From UMGS1387 sp045577475 (GTDB taxonomy: Bacteria; Bacillota; Clostridia; Oscillospirales; CAG-382): a stretch of 13,403 bases of DNA. Below are positions 6,499 through 13,403 of this stretch, one piece after another. A program made the translations under genes and the position numbers. Location: NCBI GenBank assembly GCA_045577475.1, contig JAZNIM010000169.1, forward strand, positions 1 through 13,403. Reading direction: 5' to 3'. The notes under the pieces were generated by a model. The model searched no databases and was not told the DNA's origin. It was given only the letters and a program-made list of their open reading frames with translations. Every line of letters starts with the position of its first letter. Within the stretch, counting starts at the first letter, position 1.

Positions 6499-7920
6499 AT
6501 GAAAACGGTAAATGACATTCTAAAAATGATTAAGGAACATGACATCAAAATGGTCGACTTCAAAATGGTTGACATCAACGGTCAGTTCCGCCATGTAACA
6601 ATTCCCGCAAAGAACTTTTCCGAAAAAACAATGAAGAACGGTATCGGCTTTGATGCATCAAACTACGGCTATGCTGTTGTTGAAAAGAGCGATATGGTTT
6701 TCATTCCCGACCCCGATACTGCCGTTATTGACCCCTTCTGCGAAATCCCCACTCTATCAATGACCGGTAACGCAATGATTATTGACAATCCCGAAAACAG
6801 ACCACTTGCACAGTACCCCAGAAACATTGTTCTTGCAGCCGAAAAGTACTTAAAGGACAGCGGCATTGCAGACACGATGCTTATTCTTCCCGAATTTGAA
6901 TTTTATCTCTTTGACAACATCGGCTGGGAAGTAAAGCCGGAATCAATCGGCGTTTCCCTTGATGCTGCGCAGGCACACTGGAACAGCGCTGCAGAAGGTC
7001 TCGGCAATATTGTTGCAAAGCAGAAAAACTATCACATCGCAAAGCCATTTGACGTTTCCTATGAAGCAAGAAGCGAAATGTGTATGCTCATGGATGAGGC
7101 AGGCATTGCTCTTAACTACCACCATCCCGAGGTTGGTGCAGGCGGTCAGTTTGAAATTGAGCCTGAACTTGGACAAATGTCAAAGATGGCAGATGCAACA
7201 ATGATGATTAAGTACATCATTCACAACACCGCAAGAAAATACGGCATGTCCGCAACCTTTATGCCAAAGCCTATCATGGGTGAAGCTGGTAACGGTATGC
7301 ACGTACATATGCTCCTTTTAAAGGACGGCAAGCCTGTATTCTCGGATGACAACGGCTATTCAAACCTCAGCCGTGAAGCTCATTACTTCATGGGCGGTCT
7401 TCTTAAGCACATTGCATCCCTGTGTGCTATCACAAACCCCAGCACAAACTCCTTCAAGCGTCTTGTTCCCGGCTTTGAAGCTCCTGTTACCGTTGGTTAT
7501 GCTACATCAAACCGCAGTGCTGTTATCCGTATTCCTGCTTATGCAAAGTCACCCGACAAAAGACGTTTTGAGCTTAGAAACCCCGATGCTACATGTAACC
7601 CATACTTCTGCTATGCAGCTATTCTCATGGCAGGTATCGACGGTATCAAAAACAAGATTGATCCCCATGAAAACGGCTGGGGTCCTTACGACTGCAACCT
7701 GTTCCACCTTCCCGAGGAGGAAAAGGCAAAGCTCAAGCATCTTCCCACATCCCTTGATGAGGCTCTTGATGCTCTTGAAGCTGACCACGACTATCTGACA
7801 GAGGGCGGTGTATTCCCCATTGAGCTTTTAAAGAACTTCATTGCAACAAAGCGTGAGGAAGTACGTCAGCTTGCGGCAATTCCCCATCCTGCGGAATTTG
7901 ACAAGTATTACAACCTCTGA
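6499..7920 (+). CDS. glnA: Glutamine synthetase, type I (beta-like)
   Basis: A complete 473-residue cytoplasmic glutamine synthetase, which makes glutamine from glutamate, ammonia and ATP as a dodecamer. Seen: the N-terminal beta-grasp domain with HVTIPA near 32-37, FDAS at 51-54 (D52, equivalent to the catalytic Asp of the E. coli enzyme), metal ligands in PEFEF (E132, E134), the ATP/metal segment PKPIMGEAGNGMHVHM at 256-271 (H268, H270), the flap LVPGFEAPV at 322-330 (E327) and NRSAVIRIP just after. Length and the C-terminal extension ending HPAEFDKYYNL match type I-beta (about 470 residues) rather than the shorter I-alpha of Bacillus. The adenylylation motif NLYDLP of enterobacteria is here NLFHLP, with F402 in place of the modified tyrosine, so control by adenylylation is not expected. 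Transcribed alone from its own promoter, with a strong terminator after the stop. Confidence 0.96.
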   Translation: MKTVNDILKMIKEHDIKMVDFKMVDINGQFRHVTIPAKNFSEKTMKNGIGFDASNYGYAVVEKSDMVFIPDPDTAVIDPFCEIPTLSMTGNAMIIDNPENRPLAQYPRNIVLAAEKYLKDSGIADTMLILPEFEFYLFDNIGWEVKPESIGVSLDAAQAHWNSAAEGLGNIVAKQKNYHIAKPFDVSYEARSEMCMLMDEAGIALNYHHPEVGAGGQFEIEPELGQMSKMADATMMIKYIIHNTARKYGMSATFMPKPIMGEAGNGMHVHMLLLKDGKPVFSDDNGYSNLSREAHYFMGGLLKHIASLCAITNPSTNSFKRLVPGFEAPVTVGYATSNRSAVIRIPAYAKSPDKRRFELRNPDATCNPYFCYAAILMAGIDGIKNKIDPHENGWGPYDCNLFHLPEEEKAKLKHLPTSLDEALDALEADHDYLTEGGVFPIELLKNFIATKREEVRQLAAIPHPAEFDKYYNL

Positions 7921-7963
7921 TAACAATTACGCACTTCTTCACTGCGTTATATAACAAAAAGGC

Positions 7964-8007
7964 GGCTGCTTATTACCGAAAACGGTATTGAGCAGCCCCT
8001 TGTTTTA
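7964..8007. terminator. Bidirectional rho-independent terminator
   Basis: GGCTGCT (7964-7970) pairs with AGCAGCC (7991-7997), extended by a T-G wobble and by ATTACCG (7972-7978) with CGGTATT (7983-7989), one mismatch, around an AAAA loop. On the plus strand CCTTGTTTT follows, ending glnA. On the minus strand the stem is followed by GCCTTTTTG (7963-7955), so the same hairpin can end the convergent gene that stops at 8073. Confidence 0.85.
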
Positions 8008-8072
8008 TTCTGTTTTGGGTTTGTTGGAAAAGCAAAACGTAAAAGCCTTTTTTAAGCACCCTTTATCACACG

Positions 8073-8663
8073 TCATATTGCCAAGCTGTCAAAAATCTTA
8101 TAAACATTTCTTATTTGCTTGTTCTTTTCTTTTTTCTTTTGCTTGCGCTGCTGTGCCAACCAACGCTTTGTTCCCTTCTTTGGCGGCTTTTTTTCGTGCT
8201 TGATATGCAAGGGATTAACAGTCCTGTACCATTCATGCTCCGCAATATACTTGAACATTTGCATAATATCGGATCCCCAAAAATGCTGGTTGTGGTAGCC
8301 GTGTACGGAATCGTTTATGCCTTTTTTATATTGATTTTTATGATGCAATTCAAATTGTGAATTTTTGCCGCTATCAAGTATCATCCATTTTTCATGGCAC
8401 GTTTCAACAAGCATTGCACCCTTGTGCATATTGCAGCGTATACCGTTTTCGTACATAAACTTCAGTATTTCATTTTCATTTTTCTTATAATCCTTTTCAA
8501 GCCGTGAACAGCATTTACAAATTCTGAAGCCTTCATTTCGGGCTTTTGATGCGCTTGAAATTGTACCCGTATTCTCTTTTTTTATTGCCTTCACATATCT
8601 GCAATTTTCAGTATGAAGTACCAGCTTGTTTGATTTTGTACTGTAGAAAAACACTTTTTTCAT
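8073..8663 (-). CDS. Uncharacterised protein with Ada-like zinc-binding N-terminus
   Basis: A 196-residue protein that I do not recognise beyond its first 55 residues. These follow the pattern of Ada-type metal-binding domains: a short beta start, HTENCRYV at 17-24, then an ARNEGFRICKCC block at 41-52, giving probable zinc ligands H17 or C21 with C49 and C51 or C52. The middle part (about 65-150) mixes helices with two His-Asn-Gln motifs, HHKNQ (107-111) and GYHNQH (122-127), and a FKYIAEHEWY segment (137-146). The tail (155-185) is extremely rich in Lys and Arg, suggesting contact with nucleic acid or another polyanion. No signal peptide or membrane segment is visible. The start is slightly uncertain: GAAGGG directly abuts the ATG, so GTG at codon 4, nine bases downstream of it, is an alternative. 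It is a single-gene unit convergent with glnA. Function unknown; Ada-like zinc modules occur outside DNA repair. Confidence 0.82.
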   Translation of the reverse strand: MKKVFFYSTKSNKLVLHTENCRYVKAIKKENTGTISSASKARNEGFRICKCCSRLEKDYKKNENEILKFMYENGIRCNMHKGAMLVETCHEKWMILDSGKNSQFELHHKNQYKKGINDSVHGYHNQHFWGSDIMQMFKYIAEHEWYRTVNPLHIKHEKKPPKKGTKRWLAQQRKQKKKEKNKQIRNVYKIFDSLAI

Positions 8664-8687
8664 CCCTTCTTTATTTCTTACAGGTAC

Positions 8688-8693
8688 AGTATA
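8688..8693 (-). promoter_or_regulatory. Candidate -10 box of the Ada-like zinc protein gene
   Basis: TATACT on the minus strand lies 25 bases upstream of the ATG at 8663, a sensible distance. At the expected distance upstream there is only a T-run (TGTTTT) instead of a good -35 box, so the promoter is weak or uncertain. Confidence 0.35.
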
Positions 8694-8816
8694 ACAAAAT
8701 CAGAGTACAAAAAACAGGACTTTGGCAACAGTGCTTCTGTTAATCTGTTCAATTTCGAGTCAAAGGCTTTGAAATATCTGAGTCTTATTAAAATTAAAGA
8801 ATTGATGAAGGGTGTA

Positions 8817-8825
8817 TGATATAAT
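8817..8825 (+). promoter_or_regulatory. Upstream extended -10 promoter (P1) of the SLH-GH99 gene
   Basis: TGATATAAT in the first copy of the 16-bp repeat is a perfect extended -10 box. No convincing -35 element is found 16-18 bases upstream, which extended -10 promoters can tolerate. The resulting leader would be about 90 bases long. Confidence 0.45.
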
Positions 8826-8850
8826 AATAGAATTATCAACCAAAAAGTGC

Positions 8851-8880
8851 TTGAAATGTTGCAGCGGTGTATGATATAAT
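8851..8880 (+). promoter_or_regulatory. Main promoter (P2) of the SLH-GH99 gene
   Basis: TTGAAA (8851-8856) and TATAAT (8875-8880) are 18 bases apart, with TG at 8872-8873 making an extended -10 box. Transcription should begin near 8887, giving a leader of about 35 bases. The ribosome binding site AAAAGGAGG (8905-8913) lies eight bases before the ATG at 8922 and is close to ideal, predicting strong translation. Confidence 0.75.
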
Positions 8881-8921
8881 ATTGTTAAGTATAATTATGG
8901 ATAAAAAAGGAGGATTCTCAA

Positions 8922-11900
8922 ATGGCAAAATTCACCAATTTTTTGGCAGTTGCTATTCTTGCAACCGTGCTGTTCATAGGTGCTGATGCAGCATTTGCAA
9001 AAACTCAGACCTATACCGAGGGTAAATTCACGGATATTCCCACAGGCGTATGGTACGCCGAGGAAGTGAAAAATACCTATGAGCTCGGCTTTATGGAGGG
9101 AACAAGCGATACACAGTTTTCTCCCGAAAGCAACGTGACTCTTGCTCAGGCACTAACCGTTGCTTCCCGTGTAAGCGCAATTTACAACGGCGAGGAAATA
9201 CCTGTGCCCGAAGAAGAAGGGGCATGGTACCAAATGTATGTGGACTATGCAGTAAGCAAAGGCTTCTTTACTGTTTCGGAGGATGAAGAAATTGACTTCA
9301 ACCGTCCCGCAACAAGAATTGAAGTTGCAATGCTTTTTGCAGACGCACTTCCCGAGGAATATTACACACCAAAGAATGATGTTGATATCATTCCCGATAT
9401 GCTTGACGGTACACAAGGTTATGACAAGCTTCTCAAACTATACAGAGCAGGCATTGTTCTTGGAAATGATGATATTGGTTCATTCTATCCCAAAAACAAT
9501 ATCAAACGTATGGAAATGTCTGCTATTGTAAACAGAGTTGCACTTCCCGAAAACCGTCTGACAGGCGGATTTGAAGTTAAAACATCTAATGACGATGCCT
9601 ATCTTTTGGCAACTCATACCAACTACAACGGCAATCAGAACAATTCTCAGATGGTATCCGCAATTGCATCAGGCTGGCGTCTTGATAACAGAGGCGGAGA
9701 AAGAAGAACCAAGTACTCTCTCGGCTATGAAAAACTTTCAGATGTGAGCAAAACCGAAGGCGTTGCGTTCATCCGTGAATTCAACAGAACCGAAACAGGC
9801 TATGTTGTGCTTGAAACAACAGTTGATACCGACGGCAGCGACGGCTTCTTTTTGGAATGGAGAAATGAAGCAGACGAGGCTATATATCACATTGAGGTAA
9901 AGGACGGTATCTGGCAGCACAAGAACGCCGACGGAAGCTTTACACCTCTGTATGAAAGCGGACTTCTTGAAAGACATTTCGACTTCAGAATTGAAATTGA
10001 CCTTGACAACAAGTTATCCAAAACATACATAAACAAGGAATGTACAGGTGTATTCAAGCTTATAAATGACGATGTAAACATCTATAACTTCAGATTTGCA
10101 TTTACCGAAGAAGGCACGGGTGTTACATATCTCGGTTATTTGAGAGCTTATGTAAACTATCCCGTTTATGAGGACTTCATGTTCGGAATGAAGGGCAGCA
10201 TGCCCATTCTTTGGAACGGTACAAATGCAGAGCTCTCCTCCTCGCAGGACTTTATTATCAAGGACGGCGGTAAAGTCAACAAAACCTTCAGCAAGACAAG
10301 CGGAAATATTGCCTTTGACTATGTTTTCTTCCAGAAAAACGGAGAGGCACATACTGCTTCTCTTTTCGGAAACGGTGCTAAGGTTTTGGAAATAACCAAC
10401 GACGACAAGGCAATTTATGCAAACGGCAAAGCAGTTTACAGCGATTATTTACACAACATGTGGTACCGTGTAAGAGTTGAGCTTAACACCGATACACACA
10501 AGGCACTTATCAAGATTAACGGCAGAAAGCTGCTTGAATTTGACATTGATACATCTGCACAATTTGTTGATACCGTAGAATTTACCGCAAAGGGAACAGA
10601 CGGAATTACAATTGATGACATAAAGATAAGAAACCTTATTGAGCATGAGGACTATGTTCCCGTTCCAAAGCCGATTGCAAAGGATGACGACTATACGGTT
10701 GGTCTTAATGTATGCTCGCTGTGGGTAACAGGTGACTTCCACAAGTCCTGGGCATCCGTTTCGGCATATGATGACAAGAAGCCTGTTTTAGGCTACTACG
10801 ACGAAGGCATTATTGAAACTGCAGACTGGGAAATCAAGTTCCTTCTTGAACACGGTGTTGACTTCCAGATGTTCTGCTGGTATCCCAACACTAACTCTGC
10901 ACCCTTGAAGCCTTCCCACGCAAGTCATCTGCACGATGCTTTCATGAATGCAAAGTACAGCGACATGACTAAGTTTGCAATCATCTGGGAGGCTTCGGGA
11001 ACAAACCCCGCAAACGTAGCAAGCTTCAAGAACTTCTATGCACCCTACATCATTGAAAACTACTTCAAGGACGACCGTTACATGACAATCGAAAACAAGG
11101 TTGTAATGAACATTTTCAGCGTTGAAACCTTGATCAAATCATTGGGCAGCAAGGAAAAGTTCAACGAATGTATGGATTACCTTGAAGCAGAAGCAATAAA
11201 GCTCGGCTATGACGGCATGCTTCTGTTTACCACAGGCTACACACCTCTTGAGATGTCCGATACCCGTGTTGACGGTGCTTTCCCCTACAGCTGGAGTGTT
11301 TCGGGATATATGCCTGAAATCAACAAGCTGAGAATGACGGAAAATCAGAGAAAGTCCGATATTTACAACATTCCTACTATTTCCGTAGGCTTCAACAGAA
11401 TCGGCTGGTACGCAGACAGATATCCTCTTATGACCAAGGAAGGCTTTGCATATGTTGCAAGCTGGATAAAGAACGAATATCTTCCTGAGCATGCAAAGGA
11501 AAGCTGGCAGAAGAATCTTGTTATGCTCTCTACATGGAATGAGTACGGCGAAGGCACATACATTATGCCTGCCGAAGGAAATGTTGGCTTTGGCTATCTT
11601 GATGCACTCAAGACCACTCTTTACGGCGAAAGCGAAGACACCTGCAACGATGTTATTCCCACAGAAAACCAGAAAAAGAGAATCAACAGAATTTATCCTC
11701 AGTACAGAAACCTTCTTGTGCACGAAGGCTTCCATAAGCTGACATACGATGACAGCAACTCCAAGAGCCTTTACAAAATAGACTACACCAAGGAAGAAGG
11801 CTTTGCTGCTCCTTATAAGACGGAAAATCCCGTTCGTGACGAAAACGGACTTTCAGGAACGTGTGTTGGTGATACCAGCCTTAGCTACACACTCAAAGAG

Positions 11901-13403
11901 GGCGAAGGCGTTGATCTTTCCGAGGTTAGCGTCATAAAGATTTGCGGTGCATTCCCTGCATCCGACAGAATTGATATGTTCTACCTTACAGAGGAGGACG
12001 GAACAAAGGCATTCTATGCAAAGAAGGGAATCAGCTTTATTGCAAACGAAACAGGTGCTTACTCAGAATACTATCTTGATGTTTCGGGTAAGGGTGCAAT
12101 CTGGTCAGATATTCTTACGAAATTCCGTATTGACCCCGCCACCGTTGACGGCACAAAGTTTACGGTAAAGAGCGTTGAATTCCTTTCCGCTGCAAACAAC
12201 AAGAAGATGTATATTGACGATACTGAAGTCAACATGCAATTCCCGCCCATTATGGAGGGTGATGTTGTAACGGTCGGCTTTGAACCCGGCAAGGCAATGG
12301 ACTTCTTGCTTGATGCTTACCACGAATGGAACAAGGCTGAGGGAGAGCTTGCACTTTACTTTGAAAACAACACAATAGTATTCAAAATCGGCAGTGACAA
12401 GTATATACACAACGGCGAAGAAAAGTCTCTCGGCTTTACACTTAAAGAGCTTGACGGACTTCCCTATGTGCCCATAAAGCTTATATGCGATATTCAGGGA
12501 TACGAGTACAGTATAGACAATGCAGGCATTGTTTCCATAGATACAGGCTACGTAGAGCCTGAATATGAGATTGCACCCAGAGTTGAGCTTAACAACTTCT
12601 ACAACGTAGATTACGAAACCAAGGATGCTCCCGAAGGCTTCAAGTCTATAACCGTTCACAGAAACGAAGACAACCCCGAATATCCTTATGAATTCTTCAG
12701 AGCAGTTCCCAAGAACAACAACAGCGTCTACTTATATGTATTCCACGACTACACCTTTGTTCCCGGCAAGACATACAGGGTTGTGGGTGATGTAAGAGTT
12801 GTTTCACAGGGTACAACAATTCCTGCTCCTCAGGATGTTTCAACATATGTAACCTTCAACATGAGATATAACGACTACAAGGGTGTTAACCACATCGTAA
12901 AGCGTTACAATCTTACATACAAGGAAGAATGGCAGCCCGTTGAATTTGAGTTTACCGTTCCCGAATACAGTCCCATAAGAGATGACGACTGGTTCACAAT
13001 CTATACTGACCCAAGAGGCGGTATGGGTATGGGTTATGACTTCAGAAACCTGTGCATTTCAGATGCTAAGGACCCCACAAACAAGGAATATGAAGCGGCA
13101 CTTGCACAGCGCAGAAAGAACGAAAACAACAAGAGTGTATGGGAGCTCAAGGGATTTGTAGCAACACCCGATACAGGAACAGGAACCTTTGAGGTTGATA
13201 CCGAGGCAGCTTCACTTGCAGGCGAAGGCAGTCCAAAGCCAACGTATTACAAGGCTGTTCCTCATGCAGACTCCACAGGACTTTTCTACTCAACTCATGC
13301 ATTCACCTTTATTCCCGGTCAGAAGTACAACTTCTCCTGCGATTACAAGGTGCTTCCGCAGGACGGCGTTGATATTAAAGCGGCAGCCTCCTTTAACATG
13401 ATA
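8922..13403 (+). CDS. Surface-anchored SLH protein with GH99/WbsX-like domain (3' end outside window)
   Basis: Open for 1494 codons to the window edge without a stop. Residues 1-26 are a signal peptide with an AFA cleavage site. Three SLH domains follow at about 36-90 (FTDIPTGVWYAEEV), 98-145 and 154-210, which should tether the protein to cell-wall polymer. Two LamG-like beta-sandwiches lie at about 217-415 and 419-580. The catalytic domain at about 588-890 matches the GH99-like/WbsX family: a FCWYPN strand, YFKDDRY followed by a short strand, and the WNEYGEGTY motif at 872-880. In GH99 endo-alpha-mannosidases the two glutamates of this motif (NEWHEG) are catalytic; here they are E874 and E877, so the enzyme is probably active. 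A beta-sandwich, then a copper-amine-oxidase-N-like domain (about 1094-1210) follow. Last come two related carbohydrate-binding-like domains, from about 1220 and about 1400; the second is cut by the window end. Expected to act on polysaccharide at the cell surface; substrate unknown. Confidence 0.92.
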   Translation, partial: MAKFTNFLAVAILATVLFIGADAAFAKTQTYTEGKFTDIPTGVWYAEEVKNTYELGFMEGTSDTQFSPESNVTLAQALTVASRVSAIYNGEEIPVPEEEGAWYQMYVDYAVSKGFFTVSEDEEIDFNRPATRIEVAMLFADALPEEYYTPKNDVDIIPDMLDGTQGYDKLLKLYRAGIVLGNDDIGSFYPKNNIKRMEMSAIVNRVALPENRLTGGFEVKTSNDDAYLLATHTNYNGNQNNSQMVSAIASGWRLDNRGGERRTKYSLGYEKLSDVSKTEGVAFIREFNRTETGYVVLETTVDTDGSDGFFLEWRNEADEAIYHIEVKDGIWQHKNADGSFTPLYESGLLERHFDFRIEIDLDNKLSKTYINKECTGVFKLINDDVNIYNFRFAFTEEGTGVTYLGYLRAYVNYPVYEDFMFGMKGSMPILWNGTNAELSSSQDFIIKDGGKVNKTFSKTSGNIAFDYVFFQKNGEAHTASLFGNGAKVLEITNDDKAIYANGKAVYSDYLHNMWYRVRVELNTDTHKALIKINGRKLLEFDIDTSAQFVDTVEFTAKGTDGITIDDIKIRNLIEHEDYVPVPKPIAKDDDYTVGLNVCSLWVTGDFHKSWASVSAYDDKKPVLGYYDEGIIETADWEIKFLLEHGVDFQMFCWYPNTNSAPLKPSHASHLHDAFMNAKYSDMTKFAIIWEASGTNPANVASFKNFYAPYIIENYFKDDRYMTIENKVVMNIFSVETLIKSLGSKEKFNECMDYLEAEAIKLGYDGMLLFTTGYTPLEMSDTRVDGAFPYSWSVSGYMPEINKLRMTENQRKSDIYNIPTISVGFNRIGWYADRYPLMTKEGFAYVASWIKNEYLPEHAKESWQKNLVMLSTWNEYGEGTYIMPAEGNVGFGYLDALKTTLYGESEDTCNDVIPTENQKKRINRIYPQYRNLLVHEGFHKLTYDDSNSKSLYKIDYTKEEGFAAPYKTENPVRDENGLSGTCVGDTSLSYTLKEGEGVDLSEVSVIKICGAFPASDRIDMFYLTEEDGTKAFYAKKGISFIANETGAYSEYYLDVSGKGAIWSDILTKFRIDPATVDGTKFTVKSVEFLSAANNKKMYIDDTEVNMQFPPIMEGDVVTVGFEPGKAMDFLLDAYHEWNKAEGELALYFENNTIVFKIGSDKYIHNGEEKSLGFTLKELDGLPYVPIKLICDIQGYEYSIDNAGIVSIDTGYVEPEYEIAPRVELNNFYNVDYETKDAPEGFKSITVHRNEDNPEYPYEFFRAVPKNNNSVYLYVFHDYTFVPGKTYRVVGDVRVVSQGTTIPAPQDVSTYVTFNMRYNDYKGVNHIVKRYNLTYKEEWQPVEFEFTVPEYSPIRDDDWFTIYTDPRGGMGMGYDFRNLCISDAKDPTNKEYEAALAQRRKNENNKSVWELKGFVATPDTGTGTFEVDTEAASLAGEGSPKPTYYKAVPHADSTGLFYSTHAFTFIPGQKYNFSCDYKVLPQDGVDIKAAASFNMI

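Larger units (their letters stand above)
8811..8881 (+). repeat. Duplicated 16-bp promoter element
   Basis: The sequence GGTGTATGATATAATA is present exactly twice, at 8811-8826 and 8866-8881, 55 bases apart start to start. Each copy contains an extended -10 box, TGATATAAT. The sequence between the copies is not otherwise repeated, so this is a local element duplication and not a duplication of the whole promoter. Confidence 0.85.

Noticed and set aside
7346..7798. A 150-codon open frame on the plus strand within glnA
   Set aside because: Out-of-frame shadow of conserved glutamine synthetase sequence, with low-complexity Thr/Ser/Leu-rich content.
8727..8741. AACAG/CTGTT hairpin upstream of the SLH-GH99 gene
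   Set aside because: A five-base stem with a five-base loop is easily expected by chance and no T-run or conserved context supports a regulatory RNA.
11139..11735. A 198-codon open frame on the minus strand inside the SLH-GH99 gene
   Set aside because: It lies wholly antisense to a frame with clear domain matches, has a cysteine- and valine-rich composition typical of antisense reading, and shows no recognisable domain.
12105..12659. A 184-codon open frame on the minus strand within the same large gene
   Set aside because: Antisense to the copper-amine-oxidase-N-like region; the predicted protein resembles no family and the forward frame explains the sequence fully.

Overview
The window looks like chromosome from a Gram-positive bacterium of the Clostridia (Firmicutes), of moderate G+C. 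The grounds are strong AGGAGG-type ribosome binding sites, near-consensus sigma-A promoters, the Firmicutes trmK-nif3 (yqfN-yqfO) pair, and a surface protein carrying S-layer-homology (SLH) domains. The style of its large secreted multidomain enzymes resembles uncultured gut or rumen Clostridia, but that placement is inference. No mobile element, CRISPR array, tRNA or rRNA gene was seen.

Bases 1-1797 (minus strand): a tight three-gene operon of a small DUF1858 CxxC protein, the tRNA m1A22 methyltransferase TrmK, and the Nif3/YqfO metal-binding protein. The genes overlap (TAATG junction, then 26 bp), and a recognisable promoter lies just upstream.

Bases 1798-6312: an AraC-family regulator (minus) is divergent from a 1116-residue secreted protein (plus). 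The latter has three beta-sandwich domains, a calcineurin-like metallophosphoesterase domain and Ig-like C-terminal domains. The shared 144-bp intergenic region holds a promoter for each gene and three copies of TGTAACA, so local control by the AraC protein is likely.

Bases 6313-8007: a single-gene glutamine synthetase unit with its own TTGACA/TATAAT promoter and a strong, probably bidirectional terminator. The enzyme resembles type I-beta, but phenylalanine replaces the tyrosine that is adenylylated in enterobacteria.

Bases 8008-8663 (minus): a 196-residue protein of unknown function with an Ada-like zinc-binding N-terminus and a very basic tail.

Bases 8664-13403 (plus): after a 258-bp region with a duplicated 16-bp promoter element comes an open reading frame that runs off the window (at least 1494 residues). 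It encodes a signal peptide, three SLH domains, two beta-sandwich domains, a GH99/WbsX-like catalytic domain, a copper-amine-oxidase-N-like domain and at least one and a half carbohydrate-binding-like repeats. It is probably a surface-anchored glycan-degrading enzyme. Together with the secreted phosphoesterase it suggests extracellular processing of a decorated glycan; the substrate is not known from the sequence.
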